Source: Rhodococcus jostii RHA1 (GTDB lineage Bacteria; Actinomycetota; Actinomycetes; Mycobacteriales; Mycobacteriaceae). From it: a stretch of 64,000 nucleotides of DNA. This document shows, piece by piece, positions 7,965 to 19,972 of this stretch. The stretch spans positions 4,902,501 through 4,966,500 of the forward strand of contig NC_008268.1 in assembly GCF_000014565.1 (NCBI RefSeq). The letters are read 5' to 3'. Within the stretch, counting starts at the first letter, position 1. The number at the start of each line of letters is the position of its first letter. A model generated the notes under the pieces. The model saw only the letters and a program-made list of their open reading frames with translations. It made no database searches and had not been told where the DNA came from. The position numbers were made by a program, and so were the translations under genes.

Positions 7965-8694
7965 CCGTGGACTTCGACCGGCTGGGTGTGAAGCCCGGCG
8001 ACAAGGTGATCGACATCGGGGCGGGCGCCGGGCGGCACTCGTTCGAGCTGTATCGACGCGGCGCCGACGTCATCGCCTTCGACCAGAACGCCGACGAACT
8101 TGCGGATGTCGAGAAGATGTTCGTGGCGATGGCCGAGGTCGGTGAGGTCCCGGCGGGAGCCTCGGCTCGGGTGGAGGTCGGCGACGCGCTGAACCTGCCG
8201 TACGAGGATGCGACGTTCGACGTGGTTCTCATCTCCGAGGTCCTCGAACACGTGCCGCGCGACGGCCGGGCCATCGCCGAGCTGACCCGCATTCTCAAGC
8301 CGGGTGGTGTTGCGGCGGTGACGGTTCCGCGGTGGCTGCCGGAGAAGATCTGCTGGGCGCTGTCCGACGCGTACCACGAGGTGGAGGGTGGCCACGTCCG
8401 CATCTACCGCGCCGACGAGCTGGCGGAGAAGCTGACGGCCGCCGGCCTGGAGGTCCGGGGCCGGGATCACGCCCACGCCCTCCATTCGCCGTACTGGTGG
8501 CTCAAGTGTGCGGTGGGGGTGGAAAACAACGACAACCCCCTCGCGAAGGCGTACCACCAGGTTCTGGTGTGGGACATGATGAAAGCCCCCTGGCTCACGC
8601 GCACCGCAGAGAAGGTCCTCAACCCCGTGGTCGGCAAGAGCGTCGTGTTCTACCTCGAGAAGCCGAGGGAACCGAGCGTGGTGAAGGCGCCGCG

Positions 8695-8698
<4 letters not shown>
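7958..8698 (+). CDS. Class I SAM-dependent methyltransferase
   Basis: The protein has 246 residues. SAM motif I is VIDIGAGAGRH (about residues 18-26), followed by the acidic AFDQNADEL, then DALNLPYEDATFDVVLISEVLEHV typical of Methyltransf_11 proteins. The GTG start overlaps the glycosyltransferase end by 7 nt and has AAGGAGG at 7945-7951. Its own stop overlaps the next start as GTGA. The tight coupling says the three products act on one substrate. The methyl acceptor (O, N or C) cannot be decided. Confidence 0.85.
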
Positions 8699-11678
<2,980 letters not shown>

Positions 11679-11682
<4 letters not shown>

Positions 11683-12431
11683 GACCGAAAAATCTGTCCG
11701 CCGTCGACGTTGAAGATCTGCCCGGTTATCCAGCCGGCCTCGTCGGAGAGCAGGAACAGGCAGGCGCCGACGAGGTCGTCGGGGGTGCCCATCCGCTTCA
11801 GCGGCAACGTCTTGACCATGTCTGCCACCATATTTCCCGGCGTGACGGTGCGGGTGGCTTCGGTGTCGATCGGTCCGGGCGCGATGGCGTTGACCCGGAT
11901 GTTCATGCCGCCCACCTCGTGGGCGAGCTGCTGGGTGAGGCCGTTGATCCCGACTTTCGCGAGTCCGTAGAAACCGGAGTACAGCCAGGCGGCCGTGGAC
12001 GACTGGTTGACGATCGATCCGCCACCGCCGCTGTTCATGTGCGGCCACACCGCGCGGGTCACGTTGAGGGCGCCGTCGAAGTTCACGGCCATGAACTTCT
12101 TGTAGTAGTCCCACGGCACGGTGATGAGGAGGTCGAGTTTCATGCCGCCGTAGATCGCGGCGTTGTTCACGAGATGGTCGATGCCGCCGAACTTCTCGAC
12201 CGTGAAATCGGCGAGGTGCTTCGCCGAGTCCTCGTCGGCGACGTCGACGTCCTTGAACACCGCGATCCCGCCGTCCGCGCTGATCTGCTTGGCCACGGTC
12301 TCACCGAGCTCCGCATTGAGATCGGCCACCACCACGTTCGCACCCTCGCGGGCGAGGGCGCGCGCGTAGCCCTCGCCGATGCCCTGGGCGGCGCCGGTGA
12401 CGATGGCGGTCTTCCCGTCGAAACGTCCCAT
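11679..12431 (-). CDS. Short-chain dehydrogenase, Rv0769-like
   Basis: The protein has 250 residues and is a classical SDR: TGAAQGIGEGY near residue 12, NNAAIYGG in place of the common NNAG, Ser in NQSSTAAW, and the Y-x3-K motif in FYGLAKVG. The C-terminal GQIFNVDGGQIFRS is typical. It lies 16 bp after the aldehyde dehydrogenase and overlaps the next gene by 4 nt. Order and size match Rv0769 of the CYP51 locus. The substrate is unassigned. Confidence 0.85.
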
Positions 12432-12447
12432 ATCGATTGACTCCCTC

Positions 12448-13917
12448 TTACTGGGCCGGTTCCGCGACCAGCTTGGTTTCCAGGTATTCCTCGAAGCCGG
12501 CCACACCCATCTCGCGGCCGATTCCGGACTGCTTGTAACCGCCGAACGGGGCATCGGCGGAATACCAGACGCCGCCGTTGACGCTGAGCGTTCCGGTGCG
12601 CACGCCGTCGACCACTCGCTTCACGCGTGCGGGGTCCGCGCCCCACACCGACCCGGACAGCCCGTACGGCGAGTCGTTGGCAATGCTGATCGCGTCCTCG
12701 TCGCCGTCGTGGGGAATGATCACCAGCACGGGTCCGAAGATCTCTTCCCGCGCCACCCGCGCGGTGTTGTCGAGGCCGGCGATCAGAGTGGGTTCGACGA
12801 AGAATCCGCGGTCCCGATCGGCCGGGCGGCCACCCCCGACCACGATCGTGCCACCCTCTTCACGCGCGAGCCGCAGGTAGTCCTCGACGCGGGCGCGTTG
12901 CCGCGCGGAGATGAGGGGACCGCAGATGGTGCCGGGCTTCGCAGGATCATCCGCGTGCAATCCGCGGAGTGTCCGGGCCGTGGCCTCGACCGCCTCGTCG
13001 TACTTCTCGCGGGGAACGAGCAGCCGGGTGGTGATGGCACAGCCCTGCCCCGCATGGGTGGACACGGTGAACGCGGCGACCCCGCACGCACCGGCGAGGT
13101 CGGCGTCGTCGAGCACGATGAACGCCGATTTGCCGCCGAGTTCGAGGAACACCTTCTTCAGCGAATCGGACGCGGCCGCCATCACGGCTTTGCCCGTCGT
13201 GGTCGATCCGGTGAACGACACGAGGTCGACGCGGGGGTCGGTGGAGAGCTGAGCGCCGAGGGAGTGGTCGCTCGACGTGACGATGTTGACGACACCGGCC
13301 GGGAGGTCGGTCTCCTCGGCGATCAGATGCCCGACGAGGGCGGCGCACCACGGAGTGTCGGGGGCGGGCTTGAGGACCACCGTGTTGCCGGCCGCCAGCG
13401 CGGGGCCGATCTTGGCGAAGTTGATCTGGTGCGGGAAGTTCCACGGTGTGATGGCCCCGACGACGCCGACGGCCTCCTTGAGGACGCGTCGGCGGGTCTT
13501 GATGCCCATCGGTGTGGCGATGCCCAGATCCTGTTCCCAGGAATAGCTTTCGGCGAGGTCCGCGAAGTACCCGAGGTCGGCGACCGGGCCTTCGAGTTGC
13601 GGTCCGTTGGTGAGGAAGGCGGGGGCGCCGACCTCGGCGATGGTGATGTCGCGCAGTTCCTCGATGTGGGACTGCAATACGTCGCGCAGCTGCCGCAGGC
13701 AGCGGGCGCGGAAGGCGTGGTCGCGGGACCACGTGGTGTCGTCGAAGGCCCGCCGGGCCGCTGCGATCGCGGCGTCCATGTCGGACGTGTTGGCGTCGGC
13801 GGCCCTCCCCAGTACCTCCTCGGTGGCCGGGTTGATCACCTCGAACGTGCCGCCGGAACCGGGAATCAGTTTGCCGTCGATCAGGAGAGCGGAGCTGTCG
13901 GTGGGGCGCAGAGTCAT
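12448..13917 (-). CDS. aldA: NAD-dependent aldehyde dehydrogenase, AldA/Rv0768-like
   Basis: The protein has 489 residues, the full length of the ALDH superfamily. It has TPWNFPHQINFAKIGPALAA, the NAD loop FTGSTTTGKAVM, the catalytic Glu motif LELGGKSAFIV, and the Cys region THAGQGCAITTR; the C-terminal FGGYKQSGIGREMG is also standard. It is the first gene of the leftward operon. Its promoter faces an SDR gene across a 113-bp gap holding an 18-bp operator-like site identical in 17 positions to the one before the TetR gene at 18180. The substrate is probably an aldehyde produced by a P450/SDR pair of this locus. Confidence 0.88.
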   Translation of the reverse strand: MTLRPTDSSALLIDGKLIPGSGGTFEVINPATEEVLGRAADANTSDMDAAIAAARRAFDDTTWSRDHAFRARCLRQLRDVLQSHIEELRDITIAEVGAPAFLTNGPQLEGPVADLGYFADLAESYSWEQDLGIATPMGIKTRRRVLKEAVGVVGAITPWNFPHQINFAKIGPALAAGNTVVLKPAPDTPWCAALVGHLIAEETDLPAGVVNIVTSSDHSLGAQLSTDPRVDLVSFTGSTTTGKAVMAAASDSLKKVFLELGGKSAFIVLDDADLAGACGVAAFTVSTHAGQGCAITTRLLVPREKYDEAVEATARTLRGLHADDPAKPGTICGPLISARQRARVEDYLRLAREEGGTIVVGGGRPADRDRGFFVEPTLIAGLDNTARVAREEIFGPVLVIIPHDGDEDAISIANDSPYGLSGSVWGADPARVKRVVDGVRTGTLSVNGGVWYSADAPFGGYKQSGIGREMGVAGFEEYLETKLVAEPAQ

Positions 13918-13964
13918 GGATTTTCGCTTCCGAATCGGGTGGGTGTCACAGCGATCTCTGAAAA

Positions 13965-13982
13965 CTGGACATGTGTCTGGAC
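13965..13982. promoter_or_regulatory. TetR-type operator, copy at aldA/SDR
   Basis: CTGGACATGTGTCTGGAC lies midway between the divergent aldA and SDR starts. Read on the other strand, the site at 18158-18175 differs by one base in 18. A shared site this long in front of a TetR gene and of this pair implies one regulator controlling both. Confidence 0.7.
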
Positions 13983-14030
13983 TATAGTTTGAACAACTGG
14001 ATGCCGCAATGACGAGTTGCCGGAGGTGCG

Positions 14031-14921
14031 ATGAATTCACGCGACGAGAGACGGCTGGACGGGCGAGGCGCCGTCGTCACCGGCTCGAGCCGGGGGATCG
14101 GCCGGGCGGTCGCGCACGCGCTCGCGGCGGAGGGAGCCGGCGTGGTGGTCAACGGTCGTGATCCCGATGCGGCGGAGAAGGTCGCCGAGGAGATCGTGCT
14201 CGGCGGTGGCCGGGCGATCGCGGTGGCTGGTTCGGCCGCCGTCGACGGCGTCGCGGAGGCGCTGGTCGACGCCGCGGAATGTGCATTCGGCCAGGTGGAC
14301 GTGCTGATCAACTGCGCCGGCGTCGCGGAGCCTGCCGGGTCGTCCATCCTCACCGTCACCGACGAACAGTGGCGCGAACTCGTCGATGCGCACCTGACGG
14401 CGACGTTCCGTACGTGCCGGGCCGCGGCGCCCCTGATGGCGGAACGGGGGCGCGGAGCCATCGTGAACACGAGTTCGTTCGCGTTCCTCGGCGATTACGG
14501 CGGAACCGGATATCCCGCCGGCAAGGGGGCGGTCAACAGCCTGACCCTCGCCATCGCGGCCGAACTGGCCGAGTCCGGCGTCCGCGCCAACGTCGTGTGC
14601 CCCGGTGCGAAGACCCGGTTGTCGGTGGGAGCGGAGTACGAGCGGCACATCGAGGAACTGCACAGACGCGGGATGCTCGACGACGCAACGCGCTACGGCT
14701 CGCTGCATCCGGCACCCGCCGACTACGTCGCCCAGCTGTACGCGTTCCTGGCCACCGACCTCGCCGCCGGAATCACCGGCGGGATCTTCGCCGGATCAGG
14801 GTGCTTTGTCGGCAGATTCGACCGGCCGACGCCGACGGCGCTGGCCTACCGCGACCACGAGACCGAACCGCCGTGGTCGCTCGACGAGTTGGCGGACTTG
14901 GTGGGTTCCGCCTCACGGTGA
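14031..14921 (+). CDS. Short-chain dehydrogenase with C-terminal extension
   Basis: The protein has 296 residues. Motifs are TGSSRGIGRAV near residue 17, NCAGVAEPAG (N-C-A-G variant), NTSSFAFLGD, and Y-x3-K in GYPAGKGA. It is longer than a classical SDR because of a C-terminal part ending EPPWSLDELADLVGSASR. The start is the ATG at 14031, shortly after GGAGGTG. It is divergent from aldA and shares the operator-like site at 13965-13982. It is a likely partner of the aldA operon; substrate unknown. Confidence 0.8.
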   Translation: MNSRDERRLDGRGAVVTGSSRGIGRAVAHALAAEGAGVVVNGRDPDAAEKVAEEIVLGGGRAIAVAGSAAVDGVAEALVDAAECAFGQVDVLINCAGVAEPAGSSILTVTDEQWRELVDAHLTATFRTCRAAAPLMAERGRGAIVNTSSFAFLGDYGGTGYPAGKGAVNSLTLAIAAELAESGVRANVVCPGAKTRLSVGAEYERHIEELHRRGMLDDATRYGSLHPAPADYVAQLYAFLATDLAAGITGGIFAGSGCFVGRFDRPTPTALAYRDHETEPPWSLDELADLVGSASR

Positions 14922-15330
14922 GCGGTGATTGAATGGTCCGGCATCACATGGGCCACGACTTCGTCGTAGGCGGCCGGCCGCGACGTGTCCCGGAATGATC
15001 AGCCCTACGTCCCGTAGGGATAAGTCTTTCGACCCCGTGCCACTACTATGGAATGCATCACGCCGCGGGAACTCGACGCCTACATCGGCAGAACCCGCGT
15101 CCCGCACGGGCGAGTGAAATCGTCCCGCAGTACGCGGCGGGCGACGCCGCGTACGAATCAAGGTCGAAAATAGCACGAGCGCAAATACTCTCGGTGATCA
15201 CGTCGCTCTGGCGGCGGATAGCGGCTCGTGGAATCGACTTGTGCCTGGGCGAAAGCGGCCCAATGAAGCTGACGCAGAGGCCCGCGGATAGCCGAGCACT
15301 TGGTGTCGGAATTACGCACGGAGAGAATGT
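14922..15330. other. Noncoding gap with a 7-bp palindrome
   Basis: This 409-bp stretch has no gene I can support. It contains CCCTACGTCCCGTAGGG at 15003-15019, a perfect 7-bp inverted repeat with a 3-nt spacer that could be an operator or small stem-loop. It is followed by a comparatively A/T-rich section around 15160-15200. A frame from 15050 (MECITPRELDAYIG...) ends after 41 codons, and another at 15053 looks like noise. Confidence 0.5.
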
Positions 15331-15933
15331 ATGTTGTTTTGCACCAAAATTGTTCGACAGTGTCCTCCCGGTGAATGTGCGGGTGACGGACGATCGCAGG
15401 CAACGATAATTCCACGATCTGGCCGACGATCGACGTTGCCTCCACTGTTCGGTCTGGCACGGTTCGATGTGTTGGTCCGCTGGGTGAGACGGAGGTGGGC
15501 GTCGGCAGGGCCGGGTAGGGACAGGCGACGGTCGGACCCGAACACCGCGCTGTGCTATTTGGAGCAGCTTCCGGCGCTGAGGTTGCTCGAGCGGCTTCCG
15601 GTTCCCGCCCTCGCTGTCGATGAAGAGGGGGTGATTGTGCATGCCAACCCGGCACTCGAGCGGATGCTGGGGTATCCCGAGCACTGGTTTGCCGGGTGTT
15701 CGGTCGCGGACGTGGTCGTTTCGGCGTCGTCGCCGGGCGGCCCCGCATCGGTGGCGTTGCTGCGGGACTTTGCGGGGAAGGTAATCGAACTCGCCCATCG
15801 CGAAGGTTTCGTTGTGCGTGCAGCGGTGAGCAGGTCGGTGTTGCGCCGGAAGGATGACCCCGTCACGTTCGTGTGTTTCCAGGACCTCACAGAGCAGTTG
15901 TGGGGCGGTGGGCGGGCCCCCGAATTCGAGTGA
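15331..15933 (+). CDS. Single PAS-domain protein
   Basis: The protein has 200 residues. From about residue 78 the sequence LLERLPVPALAVDEEGVIVH followed by ANPALERMLGYP is a clear PAS sensor start, and VTFVCFQDLTEQLW near the end is the PAC part. There is no kinase, HTH or cyclase domain. The first 70 residues are basic and unlike any domain I know. The ATG follows GGAGAGAATGT, but a later start is possible. It stands alone, so it may signal by protein-protein contact. Function unknown. Confidence 0.6.
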   Translation: MLFCTKIVRQCPPGECAGDGRSQATIIPRSGRRSTLPPLFGLARFDVLVRWVRRRWASAGPGRDRRRSDPNTALCYLEQLPALRLLERLPVPALAVDEEGVIVHANPALERMLGYPEHWFAGCSVADVVVSASSPGGPASVALLRDFAGKVIELAHREGFVVRAAVSRSVLRRKDDPVTFVCFQDLTEQLWGGGRAPEFE

Positions 15934-16211
15934 TGTCGTCGCCCGGTTTCCTCGCAGTACCGAGGGTGAGCCTGCGCGGCCAGCTCACCGCCAGTGTCGT
16001 CTCTCCACGCGCCGGCGGGCTAGGGGACGAGGTGATCTCCTCCGACGTGCCGACCACCCGGGCGCGCGAGGGATTCGCGGCAACCGAACGGTGTCGCCGG
16101 CTGTTGCGTGGGCCCGGGTGTCGGCGAACGTGATCGCCGCGATCTCGACGTGGCGGCCGAACCCTTCTGACGCCTGGGCCTGAGAACGGCAACAATTGGG
16201 GTAATGGCCTT
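15934..16211. other. Intergenic region between convergent genes
   Basis: This 278-bp gap lies between the PAS gene and the convergent TetR gene. Short frames on both strands here have no codon pattern or domain I recognise. I saw no strong hairpin near either stop. Confidence 0.4.
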
Positions 16212-16814
16212 TCAGGACGGGGTGTGCGTTCGCTCCGGCCACCCGACGCTGGACAGTGCTCCGCGCAGCACCGATTCGTAGATCGAGTCCAGGTCGAGTT
16301 CGTCGCCGAGGAAATCGGTGTTCACCAGCATGACGAAACCGTGCATGGCGGCGAAGATGCTGACGGCCGCGTCGAGGGTGTCCTCGGGCGGCAGTCCGCA
16401 CGACGCCAGCATCGTGCGCAGCGCCGTGTTCGCATCGAGTGCCGCGGAGATGAAGGCGTCGCGGTCCACCGGGCTGGTGGTCAGCGTCTGGTACCGGTGC
16501 GGATGCTGGGTGGCCCAGGCGCGGTGCGCGTCGACGAGGGCGCGGAGGCCGTCGGGACCGGTTCGGCCCATGGCGATTTCGCGCAGGTGCGCGCCGAGTT
16601 CCGTCATGGTGCGCACCTGTACGGCGCCGCGGATGTCGTCGAGGTTGCGGACGTGGTTGTACAGCGAGGCGGTGACGACGTTCAGCCGCGCCGAGAGGCT
16701 CGTCATCGACAGTTGCTCCCAGCCGTGCTCGTCGATGATCTCGATTGCGGCATCGACGACCTTGTCGCGGGTGAGGGTGCGCCGTCGGATCGGTGCGTTC
16801 TGTCCTTTCGCCAT
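16212..16814 (-). CDS. TetR-family regulator with WHG-type C-terminus
   Basis: The protein has 200 residues. The N-terminal helix-turn-helix runs TRDKVVDAAIEIIDEHGWEQ and LSARLNVVTASLYNHV (about residues 15-60). The ligand domain contains WATQHPHRYQTLTTSP, like TetR proteins with the WHG/TetR_C_33 domain. It is divergent from the P450 gene at 16899, with an imperfect palindrome between them, so it most likely represses that P450 and itself. The ligand is unknown. Confidence 0.85.
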   Translation of the reverse strand: MAKGQNAPIRRRTLTRDKVVDAAIEIIDEHGWEQLSMTSLSARLNVVTASLYNHVRNLDDIRGAVQVRTMTELGAHLREIAMGRTGPDGLRALVDAHRAWATQHPHRYQTLTTSPVDRDAFISAALDANTALRTMLASCGLPPEDTLDAAVSIFAAMHGFVMLVNTDFLGDELDLDSIYESVLRGALSSVGWPERTHTPS

Positions 16815-16830
16815 GGCCTCAGCATACGGT

Positions 16831-16849
16831 CTTCCATTCTAAATGAAAG
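16831..16849. promoter_or_regulatory. Putative operator between TetR and P450
   Basis: CTTCCATT (16831-16838) and AATGAAAG (16842-16849) form an 8-bp inverted repeat with one mismatch around CTA. It lies in the 84-bp divergent gap and is AT-rich against the background. It is the natural candidate binding site of the adjacent TetR protein. Confidence 0.55.
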
Positions 16850-16898
16850 TGTGTAGTTTAAGACGCATCCCATTCGTTTGTCGATCGAGGAGCAGTGA

Positions 16899-18116
16899 AT
16901 GACCGCATCTCGGATTGATCTGAAATGCCCCGACGTCTACACCGAGGGGGTGCCCTACGCATTCTTCGACCACCTGCGGTCGAGTGAACCCGTCTACTGG
17001 CAACCCGAGGAGAACGGCACCGGATTCTGGGCGGTGACCAGGCACGCCGACGTCGTCGCCGTGTCCCGCGACAGCGTGACGTTCTCGTCGGCGGTGGGCA
17101 CCACCCAGATCGACGACTTCGACGAGCAGACCCGCGCGAAGCAGGCCGCCATGCTCGTCAACCTCGACCCACCCGACCACACCCGGTTGCGGCAACTGGT
17201 CAGTCGCGGATTCACCCCGCGCACGGTGAAGGTGCTCGAGGGGCACATCCGCGACATCTGTACCCGGATCGTCGATCGACTCCTCGAGGCGCGCGACGTC
17301 GACTTCGTCCCCGAGGCGGCGGCGCCGCTACCGCTGGAGGTCATCGCGGCACTGCTGGGGGCGCCGCCCGGGGACGTCGACAGGCTGTACGACTGGTCCA
17401 ACCGGATGATCGGTTTCGACGATCCCGAGTACGGCACCACCCAGGCCGACGGCGAGCTGGCCGCCGCCGAGATCTTCCTGTACGCGAACGAGCTTGCCGC
17501 GCAACGCCGCATCGAGCCGCGGGACGACATCGTCACCAAGCTCGTGCAGCCGGACGAGAACGGCGACACGCTCACCGAGATGGAATTCAACATGTTCTTC
17601 GTCCTGCTCGTGGTGGCGGGGAACGAGACGACGCGCAACGCGACCGCCGGCGGGATGCAGGCGTTCATCGATCATCCCGATCAGTGGCGGCGACTGCAGT
17701 CGGAGCCCGACCTGGCCTCGAGCGCGGTGGAGGAGATCCTGCGGTGGGTGACCCCGGTGATGGATTTTCGGCGCACGGCCACCCGGGACGCGTACATCGG
17801 CGACCAGTTGGTCCGGGCCGGCGACAAGGTGGTGATCTACTACCCGAGCGCGAACCGGGACGAGGCGGTGTTCGACGAACCGTACCGGTTCGACATCGGC
17901 CGGAGTCCCAACCCGCAGATCGCGTTCGGCGGTAGCGGGGTGCACTTCTGCCTCGGCGCGCACCTGGCGCGGCTCGAACTGAGGATCCTGTTCGAGACCC
18001 TCGCCGCGCGAATCGACCGCGTGGAATCCACCGGGCCGGTGGCCCGGCTGCGGTCGAATTTCATCAGCGGCATCAAGACGATGCCGGTGCGGATTCATCC
18101 GCGCAGTCCGGTGTGA
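16899..18116 (+). CDS. Cytochrome P450, CYP125/CYP142-like
   Basis: The protein has 405 residues and is a soluble bacterial P450. The I-helix motif AGNETT is at 240-245, the K-helix E-x2-R is in VEEILRW, and the heme loop FGGSGVHFCLGAHLARLE has the cysteine at 351. Segments such as NLDPPDHTRLRQLVSRGFTP and YDWSNRMIGFDDPEYG closely resemble CYP125 (28400-29656 here) and the CYP124/142 group, so a steroid or terpenoid terminal hydroxylase is likely. The ATG follows CGAGGAG. It carries no KstR box and seems controlled by the divergent TetR. Confidence 0.85.
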   Translation: MTASRIDLKCPDVYTEGVPYAFFDHLRSSEPVYWQPEENGTGFWAVTRHADVVAVSRDSVTFSSAVGTTQIDDFDEQTRAKQAAMLVNLDPPDHTRLRQLVSRGFTPRTVKVLEGHIRDICTRIVDRLLEARDVDFVPEAAAPLPLEVIAALLGAPPGDVDRLYDWSNRMIGFDDPEYGTTQADGELAAAEIFLYANELAAQRRIEPRDDIVTKLVQPDENGDTLTEMEFNMFFVLLVVAGNETTRNATAGGMQAFIDHPDQWRRLQSEPDLASSAVEEILRWVTPVMDFRRTATRDAYIGDQLVRAGDKVVIYYPSANRDEAVFDEPYRFDIGRSPNPQIAFGGSGVHFCLGAHLARLELRILFETLAARIDRVESTGPVARLRSNFISGIKTMPVRIHPRSPV

Positions 18117-18157
18117 GGCCCCGATTTTCGTTGCCAGCGGCCGGTAACTGTAGTAGC

Positions 18158-18175
18158 GTCCAGACACGTGTCCAG
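18158..18175. promoter_or_regulatory. TetR-type operator, copy at tetR-CYP123-CYP51
   Basis: GTCCAGACACGTGTCCAG contains the perfect palindrome GACACGTGTC and ends four bases before the ATG of the TetR gene. It is the reverse complement of 13965-13982 with one difference. Its position suggests autorepression of the whole P450 operon. Confidence 0.72.
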
Positions 18176-18179
18176 TAGT

Positions 18180-18740
18180 ATGAATTTCGAGTCCACCCGC
18201 CGCCGTCTGACCGAGAAGCAGGCCGACACCGTCGACCGCCTCACCAGGGCGGCCGTCGAAGTACTGCGTGAAGAGGGATTCGCCGGGCTCACCGTCCGTT
18301 CGGTGGCCGGGATCGCCGGTGTCGCGCCCGCGACGGCATACACGTACTTCTCGTCGAAGGAGCACCTCGTCGCCGAGGTCTTCTGGCGGCGTCTCGCCGG
18401 CTCACCGCAGCCGGCGGACGACGGACTCGATCGCACCGGACGCGTGGTCGCCGTGCTCCGCCACATCGCTCTCCTGGTGGCGGACGAACCCGAACTCGCC
18501 GGAGCCGTCACCAACGCACTGCTCGGCCGCGACCCCGACGTGGAACACCTCCGAGCCCGCATTGGGCTGGAGATCCGCGACCGCCTCGCCACCGCACTGG
18601 GCGAGGGCCACGATCCCGACGTCCTCGAGGCGCTGGAGCTGTTGTACGCCGGCGGCCTGGTTCGCGCCGGAATGGGATACGGGTCCTACGCCCAATTCGC
18701 CGATCGACTCGAAACTTCCGCCAAGCTGATTCTGGAGTAG
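18180..18740 (+). CDS. TetR-family regulator, Rv0767c-like
   Basis: The protein has 186 residues. The helix-turn-helix is AAVEVLREEGFAGLTVRSVA followed by GVAPATAYTYFSSKEHLVAE. I chose the ATG at 18180; an in-frame GTG at 18168 would lie inside the operator. Neither has a good ribosome-binding site, so the transcript may be leaderless. It is the first gene ahead of the CYP123-like P450, SDR and cyp51, as Rv0767c is in M. tuberculosis. It probably binds 18158-18175 and 13965-13982, linking the two halves of the locus. Confidence 0.85.
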   Translation: MNFESTRRRLTEKQADTVDRLTRAAVEVLREEGFAGLTVRSVAGIAGVAPATAYTYFSSKEHLVAEVFWRRLAGSPQPADDGLDRTGRVVAVLRHIALLVADEPELAGAVTNALLGRDPDVEHLRARIGLEIRDRLATALGEGHDPDVLEALELLYAGGLVRAGMGYGSYAQFADRLETSAKLILE

Positions 18741-18745
18741 ATGCC

Positions 18746-19972
18746 ATGACCGCAGCCTCGATGCCCGGGGTGTCACACAATCCGGTGACGTTCAACCCGT
18801 ACGACTATGGCTTCCATGAAGATCCGTACGTCACGTATCGAAGACTGCGGGAAGAAGCGCCGCTCTACTACAACGAGGAACTCGACTTCTGGGCGTTGTC
18901 CCGGCACGAGGACGTCGTCGCGGCGTTCCGCGACAACCAGCGCCTGTCGAGCGCGAACGGGGTGTCGCTCGACCCGGCGGCCTACGGTCCGCACGCCCAC
19001 AAGACGATGTCCTTTCTGGCGCTGGACGATCCGCGGCACATGCGGATGCGGCAGCTGGTGTCCCGCGGCTTCACCCCGCGGCGGGTGAACGAACTGGAGG
19101 GGCGGATCCTGGATCTGACGCGACAGTACCTCGACCCGGCGCTCGCGGCGGGTGAGTTCGACTGGATCGGCGAGTTCGCCGGCAAGCTCCCGATGGACGT
19201 GATCTCGGAACTGATGGGGGTGCCGGAGGCCGACCGCGTCGAACTCCGGCGCCTCGCCGACCTGGTGGTGCACCGCGAGGAGGGCGTCCTCGACGTGCCC
19301 CACGCCGCGATGGAGGCGTCGCTCTACCTCGTCGGCTACTACGCCGACATGCTGGCCGAGCGGCGCAGGAAACCGACCGAGGACCTCACGTCCGCCCTGC
19401 TCGAGGCGGAGATCGACGGCGACCGGCTCACCGACGACGAGATCATCGCCTTCATGTTCCTGATGGTCGTGGCGGGCAACGAGACCACCACCAAACTCCT
19501 CGGCAATGCGCTGTACTGGGGTTTCCGCTATCCGGGCCAGGCTCGGAACGTGTTCGAGGATGCGAGTCGGGTGCCGGAGTGGGTGGAGGAGACCCTGCGC
19601 TTCGACACGTCCAGCCAGATGGTCGCGCGGACGGCGTCCGTCGACCTGGACTTCCACGATCGGACGATTCCCGCCGGCGACAAGGTGCTGATCCTCATCG
19701 GCTCCGCGAACCGCGACTCGGCGGTGTTCGAGGACGCCGATGAATACCGGATCGGCCGGGACACGTCCAACAAGCTCGCGAGCTTCGGCGGCGGCACCCA
19801 CTTCTGCCTGGGCGCCCACATGGCGCGGCTCGAAGCGCGGATCGCGCTCACCGAACTCGTCTCCCGCATCGACGACTACGACATCGACGAGGCGAACAGT
19901 GTGCGCGTCCACTCGACCAACGTGCGCGGTTTCGCCACCCTCCCCATGAAAGTGCAGGTCCGCGATGCCTAG
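18746..19972 (+). CDS. Cytochrome P450, CYP123-like
   Basis: The protein has 408 residues. AGNETT is at 243-248, E-x2-R is in EETLR (281-285), and the heme loop FGGGTHFCLGAH has the cysteine at 354. It lies between a TetR gene and an SDR-CYP51-ferredoxin set, the same order as cyp123 (Rv0766c). Its stop overlaps the SDR start by 8 nt. The substrate of CYP123 is not established. Co-transcription with CYP51 suggests a sterol-like substrate and electron supply from the ferredoxin at 22099. Confidence 0.85.
   Translation: MTAASMPGVSHNPVTFNPYDYGFHEDPYVTYRRLREEAPLYYNEELDFWALSRHEDVVAAFRDNQRLSSANGVSLDPAAYGPHAHKTMSFLALDDPRHMRMRQLVSRGFTPRRVNELEGRILDLTRQYLDPALAAGEFDWIGEFAGKLPMDVISELMGVPEADRVELRRLADLVVHREEGVLDVPHAAMEASLYLVGYYADMLAERRRKPTEDLTSALLEAEIDGDRLTDDEIIAFMFLMVVAGNETTTKLLGNALYWGFRYPGQARNVFEDASRVPEWVEETLRFDTSSQMVARTASVDLDFHDRTIPAGDKVLILIGSANRDSAVFEDADEYRIGRDTSNKLASFGGGTHFCLGAHMARLEARIALTELVSRIDDYDIDEANSVRVHSTNVRGFATLPMKVQVRDA

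Noticed and set aside
15053..15409. Open frame MHHAAGTRRLHRQ... upstream of the PAS gene
   Set aside because: There is no ribosome-binding site, no domain and poor codon pattern, and it overlaps the PAS start.
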